DNA from: a virus
Length of the DNA stretch: 51,550 bases
Virus record (IMG/VR): IMGVR_UViG_3300044765_000142
Span: 1-51,550 of that record
Direction: 5' to 3' (one strand)
Translations under genes and position numbers: made by a program
Notes under the pieces: generated by a model
What the model was told of the DNA's origin: nothing
What the model saw: only the letters and a program-made list of their open reading frames with translations
Databases searched by the model: none
Part shown: piece by piece, positions 16,800 to 23,424 of the stretch
Layout of the letters: each line of letters opens with the position of its first letter
Position numbering within the stretch: the first letter of the stretch is position 1

Positions 16800-16841
16800 G
16801 GTGACAAGATCTGTCACCTAGGGTGACAGAGAACGTCACCC
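16800..16841. promoter_or_regulatory. Two adjacent inverted repeats with GTGACA half-sites
   Basis: GGTGACA (16800) pairs with TGTCACC over five bases, and GGGTGAC (16821) pairs with GTCACCC over seven. Both share the half-site GGTGAC(A). They lie just past the stop of the 44-residue leftward gene, with no T-run, so operators or iterons fit better than a terminator. Confidence 0.5.
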
Positions 16842-16857
16842 CATGTGTCAAGGTTTG

Positions 16858-16992
16858 TCAGCGCTGCGTGGCCTGCTGCACGGCTTGCAGGTGCTGGCCC
16901 AGCGCCGCCTGCACGCTGGACACGGCCACGTGGCCCACGTACACGCCTGCGCCTACAACCACGGCCACAATAACAAGGGCTTTGGTGAACAT
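16858..16992 (-). CDS. 44-residue membrane peptide
   Basis: A short leftward frame starting MFTKALVIVAVVVGAGVYVG has a strong GGAGG five bases before its ATG. Residues 5-24 form one transmembrane segment; the rest is an amphipathic Gln/Ala helix. A promoter with a TATACT -10 (17034-17029) and an upstream palindrome (17058-17071) serves it, which makes it a real gene despite its size. Role unknown; small phage membrane peptides often alter host envelope or exclusion. Confidence 0.7.
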   Translation of the reverse strand: MFTKALVIVAVVVGAGVYVGHVAVSSVQAALGQHLQAVQQATQR

Positions 16993-17028
16993 GGCAACCT
17001 CCGTTAAATGGTGTGCTGGTATGCCTGT

Positions 17029-17071
17029 AGTATAGGCCGCCGCCTACCACATACCATTAGTGGAAACCCTA
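17029..17071 (-). promoter_or_regulatory. Leftward early promoter with palindrome
   Basis: On the leftward strand TAGGGTTTCCACTA (17071-17058) is followed, after 23 bases, by TATACT (17034-17029), then the GGAGG and ATG of the 44-residue gene. The same palindrome-to-minus-10 spacing of 23 bases occurs at the leftward promoter near 22980. Confidence 0.65.
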
Positions 17072-17137
17072 GGGGTGACAAAATGGCGTGGCACCCGCCT
17101 GCTGGGCAAACCCACCCGGGCCTGCGCCACGGAGCCA

Positions 17138-17251
17138 CTACGCATCCTGCACGCGCCAGCCTTGGCCACACGCGGTAACGCGCACCTTAAAGCCGTGGGC
17201 GCGCATTGCCTTGGCTGCGCGGTTTGCTGCTTGCTTGGTGGTGTAGTACAT
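17138..17251 (-). CDS. 37-residue basic peptide
   Basis: Leftward ATG at 17251 preceded by CGGAGCCACC, a good Shine-Dalgarno. The peptide starts MYYTTKQAANRAAKAMRAHG and is basic with one Cys. It is too short for family assignment; the dedicated upstream regulatory region shared with the rightward gene at 17394 supports it. The open frame continues upstream but without protein-like character. Confidence 0.6.
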   Translation of the reverse strand: MYYTTKQAANRAAKAMRAHGFKVRVTACGQGWRVQDA

Positions 17252-17285
17252 GGTGGCTCCGTTTGTCTGTTGTCTACCTATGCGT

Positions 17286-17364
17286 AGCATAGGCACGCTG
17301 TCAACTAAATGCAAGGTAGGGTTTGCCCTAGTAGCATTTGTCTGCGCTAACACCTAACATATAC
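17286..17364. promoter_or_regulatory. Divergent promoters around palindrome TAGGGTTTGCCCTA
   Basis: The palindrome (17317-17330) stands between a leftward -10 (TATGCT, 17291-17286) and a rightward block that starts TTGTCTGCG (17338) and ends TAACATATAC (17355-17364). The rightward TAACAT begins 25 bases after the palindrome. A TTGACA also lies on the leftward strand (17304-17299). Confidence 0.65.
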
Positions 17365-17393
17365 ACATACCAACCAATGCAAGGAGCCACACC

Positions 17394-17639
17394 ATGGATG
17401 CAATGCGCTTTGCCCGCCTGTTTGCCGAAAACGTAGGCGTGCCCCACGCAGCCGCCGAAAACGCAGTGCGCGCCCTGGAACCGGCCCAGTATTACGCCTT
17501 TGCCAAGGCCGCCGACCTGTACAGCGGCCCGGCGCTGCGCTTTGCCAAGGCCCGCTACTACGGCCGCAGCGCAAACCCCATGTTTGTGCCCAAGTGTGAC
17601 CACGGCCTGGAAGCGTTCGTGCAGCAGCTTAAAGCCTAA
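17394..17639 (+). CDS. 81-residue protein, unknown function
   Basis: GGAGCCACACC precedes the ATG. The protein is helical and Ala-rich, with LFAENVGVPHAAAENAVRAL followed by ALRFAKARYYGR and a C-terminal HGLEAFVQQLK. It is a single-gene unit: its own palindrome-linked promoter lies 30 bases upstream and a terminator follows 25 bases after the stop. No family is recognised. Confidence 0.75.
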   Translation: MDAMRFARLFAENVGVPHAAAENAVRALEPAQYYAFAKAADLYSGPALRFAKARYYGRSANPMFVPKCDHGLEAFVQQLKA

Positions 17640-17664
17640 GCCACCAAACCCCGCAGTACCCAAG

Positions 17665-17686
17665 GCCCGCCGCGTGCGGGCTTTTT
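17665..17686 (+). terminator. Rho-independent terminator
   Basis: GCCCGC and GCGGGC pair over five bases and are followed by TTTTTG. It ends the single-gene unit at 17394. Confidence 0.85.
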
Positions 17687-17800
17687 GCTTTGGTGGGCCT
17701 AACACGTACCCGCGCATAATTGCCATTATGTTAAATAAAAATGGACTAGCTGCTGGGTTTGCGGGCAGCGTTGCGCAGCATAACGGCTAACAGCGCGACT

Positions 17801-17848
17801 TAGGGTTTGCCCTACTTGGCGTTGTCTGCGGTAACACCTAACATATAC
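17801..17848 (+). promoter_or_regulatory. Early promoter with palindrome TAGGGTTTGCCCTA
   Basis: The palindrome (17801-17814) is followed by TTGTCTGCGG (17822) and TAACACC then TAACATATAC (17839-17848), nearly identical to the copy at 17338. The palindrome-to-TAACAT distance is the same 25 bases. It drives the 46-residue gene at 17877. Confidence 0.7.
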
Positions 17849-17876
17849 CTAACACCAACCCAACGGAGTTACCATC

Positions 17877-18017
17877 ATGATCCGCATCGTCCCGTACCAA
17901 GATTTTCGCGGCGTGTGGCTGTACGCCCTGTGGCTTGCCGGTAAGCAAATACAATCCGGCTACACCAGTCACGCCGCCGCTGCCGCGCGCGTACGCCTAT
18001 GCATAGCGTCCATCTGA
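17877..18017 (+). CDS. 46-residue protein
   Basis: Starts MIRIVPYQDFRGVWLYALW with CGGAG eight bases before the ATG. It has two Trp and a basic Ala-rich C-terminal half (TSHAAAAARVRL). A dedicated palindrome-linked promoter and a terminator 19 bases after the stop enclose it. It is short but well supported by these signals; function unknown. Confidence 0.7.
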   Translation: MIRIVPYQDFRGVWLYALWLAGKQIQSGYTSHAAAAARVRLCIASI

Positions 18018-18035
18018 TACCCAGAACCCCAAACC

Positions 18036-18061
18036 AGCCCGGCCACCGCGCCGGGCTTTTT
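18036..18061 (+). terminator. Rho-independent terminator
   Basis: AGCCCGGC and GCCGGGCT pair over a six-base loop, followed by a run of five T. It ends the 46-residue gene's unit and marks the left border of the repeat-rich non-coding region. Confidence 0.85.
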
Positions 18062-18180
18062 GCTGCCCACGCCATAGGCCGAAGCTACCGAGCCACTCAG
18101 TTAATAGGCGGCTCTACTATTGTGCAGCGCTGGGGCATAGTTGCTCCGTATCTCTGCTTAAGCACAAAGCGTGCCATGCT

Positions 18181-18955
18181 CGTTTAATACGTTAGTAGAC
18201 ACTACCGCTGCGGGTCAACATTGACGCGGGTTTGCGGGGTGCTTCCGAGATGGAGCCACGTCGTACGAAGTTTCTTTTTATAGGGCGTGGCAAGGTGGCG
18301 GGTTGTGGGCGCTCTGTGTCTCCGTTACGCGGGTTTGTGGACGTGTGTCTTTATAGACGCTTTAAGTGAGTTGGCACGGTTATTGCGTGATGTGCTGTAA
18401 CGGTTACATTGCGTTTTGTGTAACGCCCGCAACGCCTTGTGCGGCGCGGATTTGCGGGTTGTGCGAGGTGGCTCTGTAACGCAGGCTGTTTCGATGGCGG
18501 CCGCTTGCGCAATGGGGCGCAAACCGCCGCGCGGCGCGGAGTTGCGGGTTTTTAAGAGCGTTTTTATAACAGTTAACATACTTTTTAACCTTTTTAGGTT
18601 TTTAAAACGGAAGGGTAGGGTACCTACCTTGGTTATTTTTTGGCTGCGATGGCAAACCCATCGTAATGCGTTTCTGCGGTTTGCAACACAGTTGCAATAA
18701 CCCGCAAACCCTTGTGGCCGGAGCCACGGAGTAACACGCAACACACGCCCCGCTGTTACGGTGCAAACCCAGTAACCACGCGGAGCGCGCCAGAGACACG
18801 GAGCCACGCGGGCGCTTGCGGGCAGCGTTCACCGCAAACCCAGTGCCCATGCGGATTACGCAGCTTGGCTCTAGGCGCCATAAGGCTTTGTTGGCAATGT
18901 GTGATTCGAGTGTTAGTGTTAGGTCACGCTAATGCGGGGTTAGCCGACAACCGTG
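18181..18955. other. Gene-free repeat-rich region, candidate replication origin
   Basis: From 18062 to 19027 I find no protein-like frame. A 20-base string GCGGCGCGGATTTGCGGGTT (18441-18460) recurs with one mismatch at 18531-18550. Shorter GGGTTTGCGG-like strings recur to its left, and the inverted form CGCAAACCC recurs to its right (18703, 18833), around an AT-rich core (18551-18648). The core holds AACCTTTTTAGGTT and GGTAGG-GTA-CCTACC inverted repeats. Iteron-like repeats flanking an AT-rich unwinding region fit an origin. Terminators or regulatory RNA are alternatives. Confidence 0.45.
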
Positions 18956-18984
18956 TTAATTGACGCCAAAACCCGTGCTATAGT
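18956..18984 (+). promoter_or_regulatory. Promoter without palindrome, before the 19028 gene
   Basis: TTAATT and TATAGT are spaced by 17 bases, 44 bases before the ATG at 19028. Unlike the other small-gene promoters here it lacks the TAGGGTTT palindrome, so it may be active earliest without a phage activator. Confidence 0.5.
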
Positions 18985-19027
18985 GCCGGTAACCAAGTGT
19001 GACCCTAACAAGTAACAGGAGTGCGCC

Positions 19028-19390
19028 ATGGGCCGCAAAACACAAACCGACCCCGCCTTGGCCGCCGCCTTGCAGCAGTATGTAAAGCAGGCGCAGGCAC
19101 TGCCCGCCATGCAACAAGTGGCCTTGGTGCGGACTATTGCGGAGCAAGCGACAGCCGCGTACGCCGCTGCCAAAGCGGACTTGGAACGTGCCCGCGCCGC
19201 CTACGCCGCTGCCGCCGCTGCGCTGGGCGCTGCGCGTAAGGAATTTGACGTTGCCGCTGCGCTGGCTGCCCCTGCGGTGGCCGCGTATGCAAGGGCCAGC
19301 GTGCCGCGCCGTGTGTGCCCGCCCGCCTACGCGGTGCAGTACCTGTGCGCCGTGCTGGGCGTACCCCAACCAGTTGACAACCCGGAGTAA
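19028..19390 (+). CDS. Ala-rich helical protein, unknown function
   Basis: 120 residues after AGGAG. About residues 8-90 are one long helix rich in Ala with heptad-like spacing, then a short C-terminal domain with RRVCPPAYAVQYLCAVLG. It is followed after seven bases by the double-HTH gene, so the two probably form an operon with a common early promoter. No family is recognised. Confidence 0.75.
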   Translation: MGRKTQTDPALAAALQQYVKQAQALPAMQQVALVRTIAEQATAAYAAAKADLERARAAYAAAAAALGAARKEFDVAAALAAPAVAAYARASVPRRVCPPAYAVQYLCAVLGVPQPVDNPE

Positions 19391-19397
19391 CCGAGCC

Positions 19398-20027
19398 ATG
19401 ACCAAACAAAGCAAACCACGCGGCGGCCTTACCGCTGCACAGGAACAAGAGGCGCTTGCCCTAATGCGCGCCGGTGCCAGTACCAGCACGGTGGCGCGCC
19501 AAATGGGTGGGCGCGTAAGCTTTGACACGCTGCTGCGCATACGCAAGGAGCACGACATTGCCCGCCACAGCACCAAGGGCACCAAGCGCGGGCCGCGCAC
19601 GGCCGCTGGGGGCGCGGTGGGTGGGGGTACGCCCAAAACCGCCATTTACGACTTGGACAAGGTGCTCGCGCGGGATGTGGCCGCCATACAAAGCACGCTT
19701 GCCCGCATGGCCGAGCAACGCGCCGTGCATGTGGCCGCGCTGCAAAAGCTGGATATTGAAGCCGCCGCGCTGCTGCAAAAGCAGGCCAAGGCCGTTGCGG
19801 CGCGGGGCGTGCGCGCACCGTACGCCACGGTAATGCAGCACTTTGCCAAGCACGTGAACGTGCCCGGCACGGCCACCGCCAAGCGCGAACTGACGGAGGT
19901 TGAAGCCGCACAGGTGCGCGCCGCGCTGGCGCAGGGCGTAAGCGGTGCACAGTTGGCGCGGGAGTTTGGCTGCAGCGCCATGTGCATTAGCCGCATTAAG
20001 AACAACAAGACCTACGCGCCGAGGTGA
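19398..20027 (+). CDS. DNA-binding protein with two helix-turn-helix segments
   Basis: 209 residues from ATG 19398; the frame is open further upstream but overlaps the preceding gene. An N-terminal homeodomain-like HTH is visible at about 11-50 (AAQEQEALALMRAGASTSTV then ARQMGGRVSFDTLLRIR). A resolvase-like HTH lies at about 165-205 (AAQVRAALAQGVSGAQLARE then FGCSAMCISRIKNNKTY). Between them is a basic linker and a helical middle with two AALQK/ALLQKQ stretches. It probably binds DNA as a multimer. It is a good candidate for the regulator of the palindrome-linked promoters around it, or for an origin-binding protein. Confidence 0.75.
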   Translation: MTKQSKPRGGLTAAQEQEALALMRAGASTSTVARQMGGRVSFDTLLRIRKEHDIARHSTKGTKRGPRTAAGGAVGGGTPKTAIYDLDKVLARDVAAIQSTLARMAEQRAVHVAALQKLDIEAAALLQKQAKAVAARGVRAPYATVMQHFAKHVNVPGTATAKRELTEVEAAQVRAALAQGVSGAQLAREFGCSAMCISRIKNNKTYAPR

Positions 20028-20030
20028 GCC

Positions 20031-20111
20031 ATGGAAAACTACGTGCTGGGGCTGCTAAGCGTGGCCGTGTGGGCGCTGTATGTGGTGGGGTTGCCGTTTG
20101 TCGGGTGTTAG
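20031..20111 (+). CDS. 26-residue membrane peptide
   Basis: MENYVLGLLSVAVWALYVVG, then LPFVGC and a stop, with AGGTGAG just before the ATG. It is a single membrane span with almost no extramembrane part. It starts three bases after the HTH gene's stop. Small and thus uncertain, but start signal, position and composition agree. Confidence 0.5.
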   Translation: MENYVLGLLSVAVWALYVVGLPFVGC

Positions 20112-20156
20112 GGGTTTCTGCTAATACCGGTTGTCTGCTTTAACACCTAACATACA
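20109..20156 (+). promoter_or_regulatory. Early promoter with degenerate palindrome
   Basis: TAGGGGTTTCTGCTA (20109-20123) is followed by TTGTCTGCTT (20131), TAACACC, then TAACATACA (20148). The palindrome-to-TAACAT distance is again 25 bases. It would drive the run of small genes starting at 20237. Confidence 0.65.
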
Positions 20157-20236
20157 GCCATGGTTGCAGTGCGGGGTAGCAAACGCAGCAAGTACTCAAA
20201 CCCAGTGCCGCAACCGCCCAATAACAGGAGCACGAC

Positions 20237-20641
20237 ATGGAAATTACCAACCGCACGCAGGCCCGCGCCGCGCTGGATACGCTTATGCCCCACGTGGCTG
20301 CAGCACACGGCAGCTTTAGCCGCTTGCCGGCCGAGCAACAAGCCACGTTGCGCGCCGCGCTTACTTGGGCGCTGCAAAACACCCGCGAGCTTATGCCCGC
20401 CCATGTGGTGGAGGCCTGCAAGCGCCACGGGCTGCCGTACCAAAACGGCCAGTTTGTGGACGAGCTGTTTGCGGTGGTGCTGCACGGCCCGCAGGCCATT
20501 AGCTACGTGGTGCAGCGTATGCGCGAAAACGGCTGGACTGTGCCCGCCCGCTGGGACGAGCAAGTAGCCCTGTTTGAGCGCCACGGCTTTACGGTGGCCA
20601 AGCACGCCACCCGCAAGTACTGCTACACGGTGGGGGTGTGA
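20237..20641 (+). CDS. 134-residue protein, unknown function
   Basis: ACAGGAG before the ATG. The protein has ARAALDTLMPHVAAAHGSF, AHVVEACKRHGLPY and FVDELFAVVLHGPQ, and ends in a short KYCYTVGV strand; mixed alpha/beta with no metal or catalytic pattern. First gene of a tightly packed plus-strand run (20237-22594). No family is recognised. Confidence 0.75.
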   Translation: MEITNRTQARAALDTLMPHVAAAHGSFSRLPAEQQATLRAALTWALQNTRELMPAHVVEACKRHGLPYQNGQFVDELFAVVLHGPQAISYVVQRMRENGWTVPARWDEQVALFERHGFTVAKHATRKYCYTVGV

Positions 20642-20642
20642 C

Positions 20643-20894
20643 ATGCTTACCCAACAAGACTACCGCGCCGCGCTGCTGGGCTACTACCGCGTGTATCGCC
20701 TGCTGTGCGGCGACGCGTCCACTGTGGCCTACGCCCGCGCCAAGGCCAGCACAAAGCCGCTGCCGGAGGACCGAGCCACGCAGCGTGTGCGTACCGCAGC
20801 CCTGCACGCCCAAGAACGCGCCAAGCTGTACGACGCACCCATGCAGGTGACGTTCCATACCGTGTACGGCAACCTGCGGCAGGACAATTACTAG
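20643..20894 (+). CDS. 83-residue protein, unknown function
   Basis: Starts MLTQQDYRAALLGYYRVYRL one base after the previous stop, so translation is probably coupled. It is basic and helical, with a C-terminal MQVTFHTVYGNLRQDNY that may form a strand. No family is recognised. Confidence 0.65.
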   Translation: MLTQQDYRAALLGYYRVYRLLCGDASTVAYARAKASTKPLPEDRATQRVRTAALHAQERAKLYDAPMQVTFHTVYGNLRQDNY

Positions 20895-20902
20895 GCGCCG
20901 CC

Positions 20903-21145
20903 ATGCTACACGGTCTAGACCTATACACGTACCGCAGCCGCCGCAGTTGGCCGGGCGAGAGCCCCGCCGTTGCGCTGGCAGCGGCGCGCAACAACGCGGG
21001 CAACGAACTGCCGCCCGCACACCCGGCGGACGTGGCCATGCACCGCATGCAGACGCGCCCATGGCCGTACGATGCACGAAACACGTGGCGCCTTGCATAC
21101 AGCGTGGCCCGCATTGACCAAAGGAGCAGACATGGAAACGATTGA
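20903..21145 (+). CDS. 80-residue protein, unknown function
   Basis: Starts MLHGLDLYTYRSRRSWPGES eight bases after the previous stop with a weak ribosome site. Basic, with several Trp and Arg. Its end overlaps the next start by 14 bases. The codon pattern matches neighbours, but the call is less sure than others in this run. Confidence 0.55.
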   Translation: MLHGLDLYTYRSRRSWPGESPAVALAAARNNAGNELPPAHPADVAMHRMQTRPWPYDARNTWRLAYSVARIDQRSRHGND

Positions 21146-21662
21146 ACTGGCCCCTAAGTGGGCCGCTGTGCTGGACGCGTTGCTGACCGCTGCGCGTACT
21201 GGCCACCACGACGCCAGACAAGAGCTGGACCGCATGGCACAGTTGGCTGACCGCTATGTGGCAGGCCGCAAGGCCAACGACGCCCTGTGGGACAGCTTGC
21301 AGGCGCCGCCCGTGGACACCGAGCAAATGCTCGTTATAGCCATCCGTGTGATGGCCTTGGACAATATCGGCCACACCCCAACTGAAACGGAGGCAAAGGC
21401 CATTGTCGAGAGCTTGTGGTATCACGAAGCAGACAGCTTGACGGAGGCCGAAGTAACGGAGTTTGCCCGCTGGTTTGCCGGCTGCAACGCGCGGGAGCGT
21501 TGGGCTGCGTGCGCCGGCGAAGACATTACGGAGACGGGTGGCGACAGGATAATGGTTGACCACGCGCCGGACGGCGTGGACGGTGGCCCCGTGCAAGTGG
21601 TTGTGCCGCCTGTGGCGGATAAGGTGCTCAACGCTTTGTTTGACGCGCTGGTGAAACCATGA
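21132..21662 (+). CDS. 176-residue acidic protein, unknown function
   Basis: AAGGAGCAGAC precedes the ATG. The sequence is helical and acidic, with two modules resembling TEQMLVIAIRVMALDNIGHT and LTEAEVTEFARWFAGCNARE, and a Pro/Val-rich hinge before a final helix. Its stop overlaps the next start (ATGA). No family is recognised. Confidence 0.7.
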   Translation: METIELAPKWAAVLDALLTAARTGHHDARQELDRMAQLADRYVAGRKANDALWDSLQAPPVDTEQMLVIAIRVMALDNIGHTPTETEAKAIVESLWYHEADSLTEAEVTEFARWFAGCNARERWAACAGEDITETGGDRIMVDHAPDGVDGGPVQVVVPPVADKVLNALFDALVKP

Positions 21663-21952
21663 CCGCCCCGACCATCAAACTCGCCACGGTAGCAACCACG
21701 CTGCGGCAAACCCGCGCGTGGGCCAGTCAACCGGGCGGAGACCCCGCGTTCGTGCGCGCTGTGCTAACCTGCGTTGCCATGCTGGAGGAGCAGCTCGCCG
21801 CGCATGCGCCGGACCCGCTGGCGTTCCGCATTGCGTGCGGCCAGCACGACCACGCCGTGAAGGAGAAAGAACATGAAAAAGTACCTGCTGTACATAGCGT
21901 GGCGCCGCTGCGGCCGAGCCCCGAGCGTGGCGCTGCACCTCGCTCGGAATGA
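21659..21952 (+). CDS. 97-residue protein, unknown function
   Basis: Starts MTAPTIKLATVATTLRQTRA by ATGA overlap. The first 70 residues are a plausible helical domain (AFVRAVLTCVAMLEEQLAAH). The last 27 residues overlap the next gene by 80 bases and look low in complexity, so the functional part may be the first 70 residues. Confidence 0.6.
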   Translation: MTAPTIKLATVATTLRQTRAWASQPGGDPAFVRAVLTCVAMLEEQLAAHAPDPLAFRIACGQHDHAVKEKEHEKVPAVHSVAPLRPSPERGAAPRSE

Positions 21953-22112
21953 CCGCCGCCCGCTGCACCTGCCCACCACGGCGCACGAGACATTGCTGGC
22001 CCACGCACGCGGCATTGTGCGGTTCGCCTGCACATTCGGTGGAGACCACCGTGCTGCGTGGCGGCTGGCATGGCGCATGGTGCGCAACCTGAACAGGCGG
22101 AGGGCGCTGTGA
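21873..22112 (+). CDS. 79-residue Arg-rich protein, unknown function
   Basis: AAGGAGAAAGAAC gives a strong start at 21873, inside the end of the previous gene. The protein (MKKYLLYIAWRRCGRAPSVA onward) is very rich in Arg, with ARGIVRFACTF and WRLAWRMVRNLNRRR at the end. It could bind nucleic acid or be membrane-associated through its basic amphipathic helices. It is coupled to the next gene by GTGA. Confidence 0.6.
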   Translation: MKKYLLYIAWRRCGRAPSVALHLARNDRRPLHLPTTAHETLLAHARGIVRFACTFGGDHRAAWRLAWRMVRNLNRRRAL

Positions 22113-22366
22113 CACCGACCACACGCCGCCTCTACGCCGCGCACAGGCGCGAAGGCGTGCCGGCCCACATGGCGCTGGCACGCGCTCGGTTCGATGTACC
22201 GCCTTCAGGCAGGCCGTGGCTGCCGCTTTCGCGCGCGGATTGCGTCCGGCTGGCCGCTGAGCGTATGCGCAGCTATCCACCGCCGCCCGGGGTGTGGGCT
22301 GCACGTACGCTGTGGGGCTGGTGGTGGGGGCATACCCGTTTGATTGAACAACCAAGAGGAGATTGA
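22109..22366 (+). CDS. 85-residue basic protein, unknown function (GTG start)
   Basis: The GTG at 22109 overlaps the previous stop (GTGA) and has GGAGG five bases upstream. The protein is basic and Trp-rich at its end (GVWAARTLWGWWWGHTRL). The sequence AAHRREGVPAHMALARAR resembles a short helical motif also seen in the leftward protein at 22644. Function unknown. Confidence 0.6.
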   Translation: MTPTTRRLYAAHRREGVPAHMALARARFDVPPSGRPWLPLSRADCVRLAAERMRSYPPPPGVWAARTLWGWWWGHTRLIEQPRGD

Positions 22367-22369
22367 ACC

Positions 22370-22594
22370 ATGGCATACAAGTTGCTTGTCACCATCCACA
22401 TATTTACGGTTGGTGTGACCACCAACGAACTGTCGTTTGGCACCTTTGATGAACGAGCCGCAGCGCAGGCAGCCATCCGCAAGGCGCACGACAACAATTG
22501 GTCCACTGTTACATTCGCGGAGTACGAAGCCAGCAGCCCCACCGTGTACATCTCCACAGGAAACGACACGCTGCGGGTGTACACGGGCGGGTAA
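22370..22594 (+). CDS. 74-residue protein, unknown function
   Basis: AGAGGAG precedes the ATG. The protein alternates strands and one helix: MAYKLLVTIHIFTVG, then ERAAAQAAIRKAHDN, then a Thr-rich strand end DTLRVYTGG. Last gene of the 20237-22594 run; a terminator follows 18 bases after the stop. Confidence 0.7.
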   Translation: MAYKLLVTIHIFTVGVTTNELSFGTFDERAAAQAAIRKAHDNNWSTVTFAEYEASSPTVYISTGNDTLRVYTGG

Positions 22595-22611
22595 GCCGGA
22601 GCCACCGAGTA

Positions 22612-22640
22612 ACAAGGCCGCCAACTTGGCGGCCTTTGTT
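22612..22640 (+). terminator. Terminator between convergent genes
   Basis: AAGGCCGCC and GGCGGCCTT pair over AACTT, followed by TGTTGTTTT. It ends the plus-strand run and lies just before the end of the leftward gene at 22644. Confidence 0.75.
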
Positions 22641-22643
22641 GTT

Positions 22644-22943
22644 TTAATGCGTCGTTCCCCATGGGTTGCGCGCCTGCTGGTAGGCGTACCACCAAACGGC
22701 TCGGGGCTGGTGCAGGTGGGCGCGGTGGTGGTTGCGCATGGCGGCACGCAGGGTCTGGAACCGATCGTAGGCGGCTTGCAGACGCAGCGCCTGCGTGCCC
22801 ATGCCAAAGCGGCTGTAGGGTTGCGGGGCGCGCAGCCACAGGCGGCTATGGCCTGCACGCACGGCGGCAAGGGCCCGGGCGGCGGGCATCCCCAGTGCGC
22901 GCAGGCACATATAGCTGGGGTAGATACGGGCTGAGACAGTCAT
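22644..22943 (-). CDS. 99-residue basic leftward protein, unknown function
   Basis: AAAAGGAGTCCGCC precedes the ATG at 22943, with TATAAT 33 bases upstream. The protein starts MTVSARIYPSYMCLRALGMP and has AARALAAVRAGHSRLWL and AYDRFQTLRAAMRNHHRAHL; it is rich in Arg, Ala, Trp and His. It is convergent with the 22370 gene. No family is recognised. Confidence 0.65.
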   Translation of the reverse strand: MTVSARIYPSYMCLRALGMPAARALAAVRAGHSRLWLRAPQPYSRFGMGTQALRLQAAYDRFQTLRAAMRNHHRAHLHQPRAVWWYAYQQARNPWGTTH

Positions 22944-22975
22944 GGCGGACTCCTTTTAAAGTGTGCTGCACCTGC

Positions 22976-23052
22976 ATTATAGGTGACTGTCTGGTATTCC
23001 GTACTAGGGTTTCCCCTAGTTGGTGCTAGTCGTTGATATCGCCTAACATACA
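22976..23052. promoter_or_regulatory. Divergent early promoters around palindrome ACTAGGGTTTCCCCTAGT
   Basis: The palindrome at 23003-23020 serves both sides. Leftward, TATAAT (22981-22976) follows 23 bases later for the gene at 22943. Rightward, TAACATACA (23044) follows about 25 bases later for the gene at 23093. Both distances match the other copies. Confidence 0.7.
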
Positions 23053-23092
23053 GCCATACCAAGCAACAACAAACAACCGGCGGGGGTCTGCC

Positions 23093-23230
23093 ATGTATCA
23101 AATCTACGATATCAAACTCCAGTGCTACGTGGGCAAGCCCTACGGCAGCCTGCATGCGGCCCACCGCCGCGCGGACAAGCTGGACATGGCCTACGGCGCC
23201 GTACGTTACCAAGTGCGCCGCGTCGGCTAA
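23093..23230 (+). CDS. 45-residue protein
   Basis: Starts MYQIYDIKLQCYVGKPYGSL. It looks like a compact strand-helix-strand peptide (HAAHRRADKLDMAYGAVRYQ). The ribosome site GGGGGT is weak, but a palindrome-linked promoter lies 40 bases upstream. Such short Tyr-rich peptides recur among phage early genes; no function is known to me. Confidence 0.65.
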   Translation: MYQIYDIKLQCYVGKPYGSLHAAHRRADKLDMAYGAVRYQVRRVG

Positions 23231-23234
23231 GGCC

Positions 23235-23393
23235 ATGCGCGCCGGCTTGCTCCTGTGCCTGTTGCTGGCCGGCTGCACCGCCAGCCGCTACGGCACCCCG
23301 CTCCAAACGTATGAGTATCTGCGCGCTGCTGGCGTAAGCCACCCGAGCGCGACCACCGCCAGCCCAGCGGCATACTCCGGGCACCGCAAGTAA
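23235..23393 (+). CDS. Small phage lipoprotein
   Basis: 52 residues. The first 14 (MRAGLLLCLLLAGC) are a complete lipoprotein signal with lipobox LAGC, so the mature form of about 39 residues would be lipid-anchored. It follows five bases after the previous gene. Position among early genes suggests superinfection exclusion or envelope alteration rather than lysis. A spanin is less likely because the Rz/Rz1 pair is elsewhere. Confidence 0.65.
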   Translation: MRAGLLLCLLLAGCTASRYGTPLQTYEYLRAAGVSHPSATTASPAAYSGHRK

Positions 23394-23424
23394 GACTAAC
23401 AACGCTTTACCGAGGGGGCAGATC

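Noticed and set aside
16858-17050. 78-codon leftward frame (16814-17050) as the gene here
   Set aside because: A different frame (16858-16992) has the GGAGG start and a clean membrane span; the longer frame is its shadow.
18325-18807. Leftward open frame of 160 codons in the repeat region
   Set aside because: No start signal, odd composition, and it crosses the AT-rich core and the inverted repeats.
20589-21596. Leftward open frame of 335 codons opposite small genes
   Set aside because: Cys/Arg/Gly-rich random-looking sequence; the plus-strand genes have ribosome sites and ATGA couplings.
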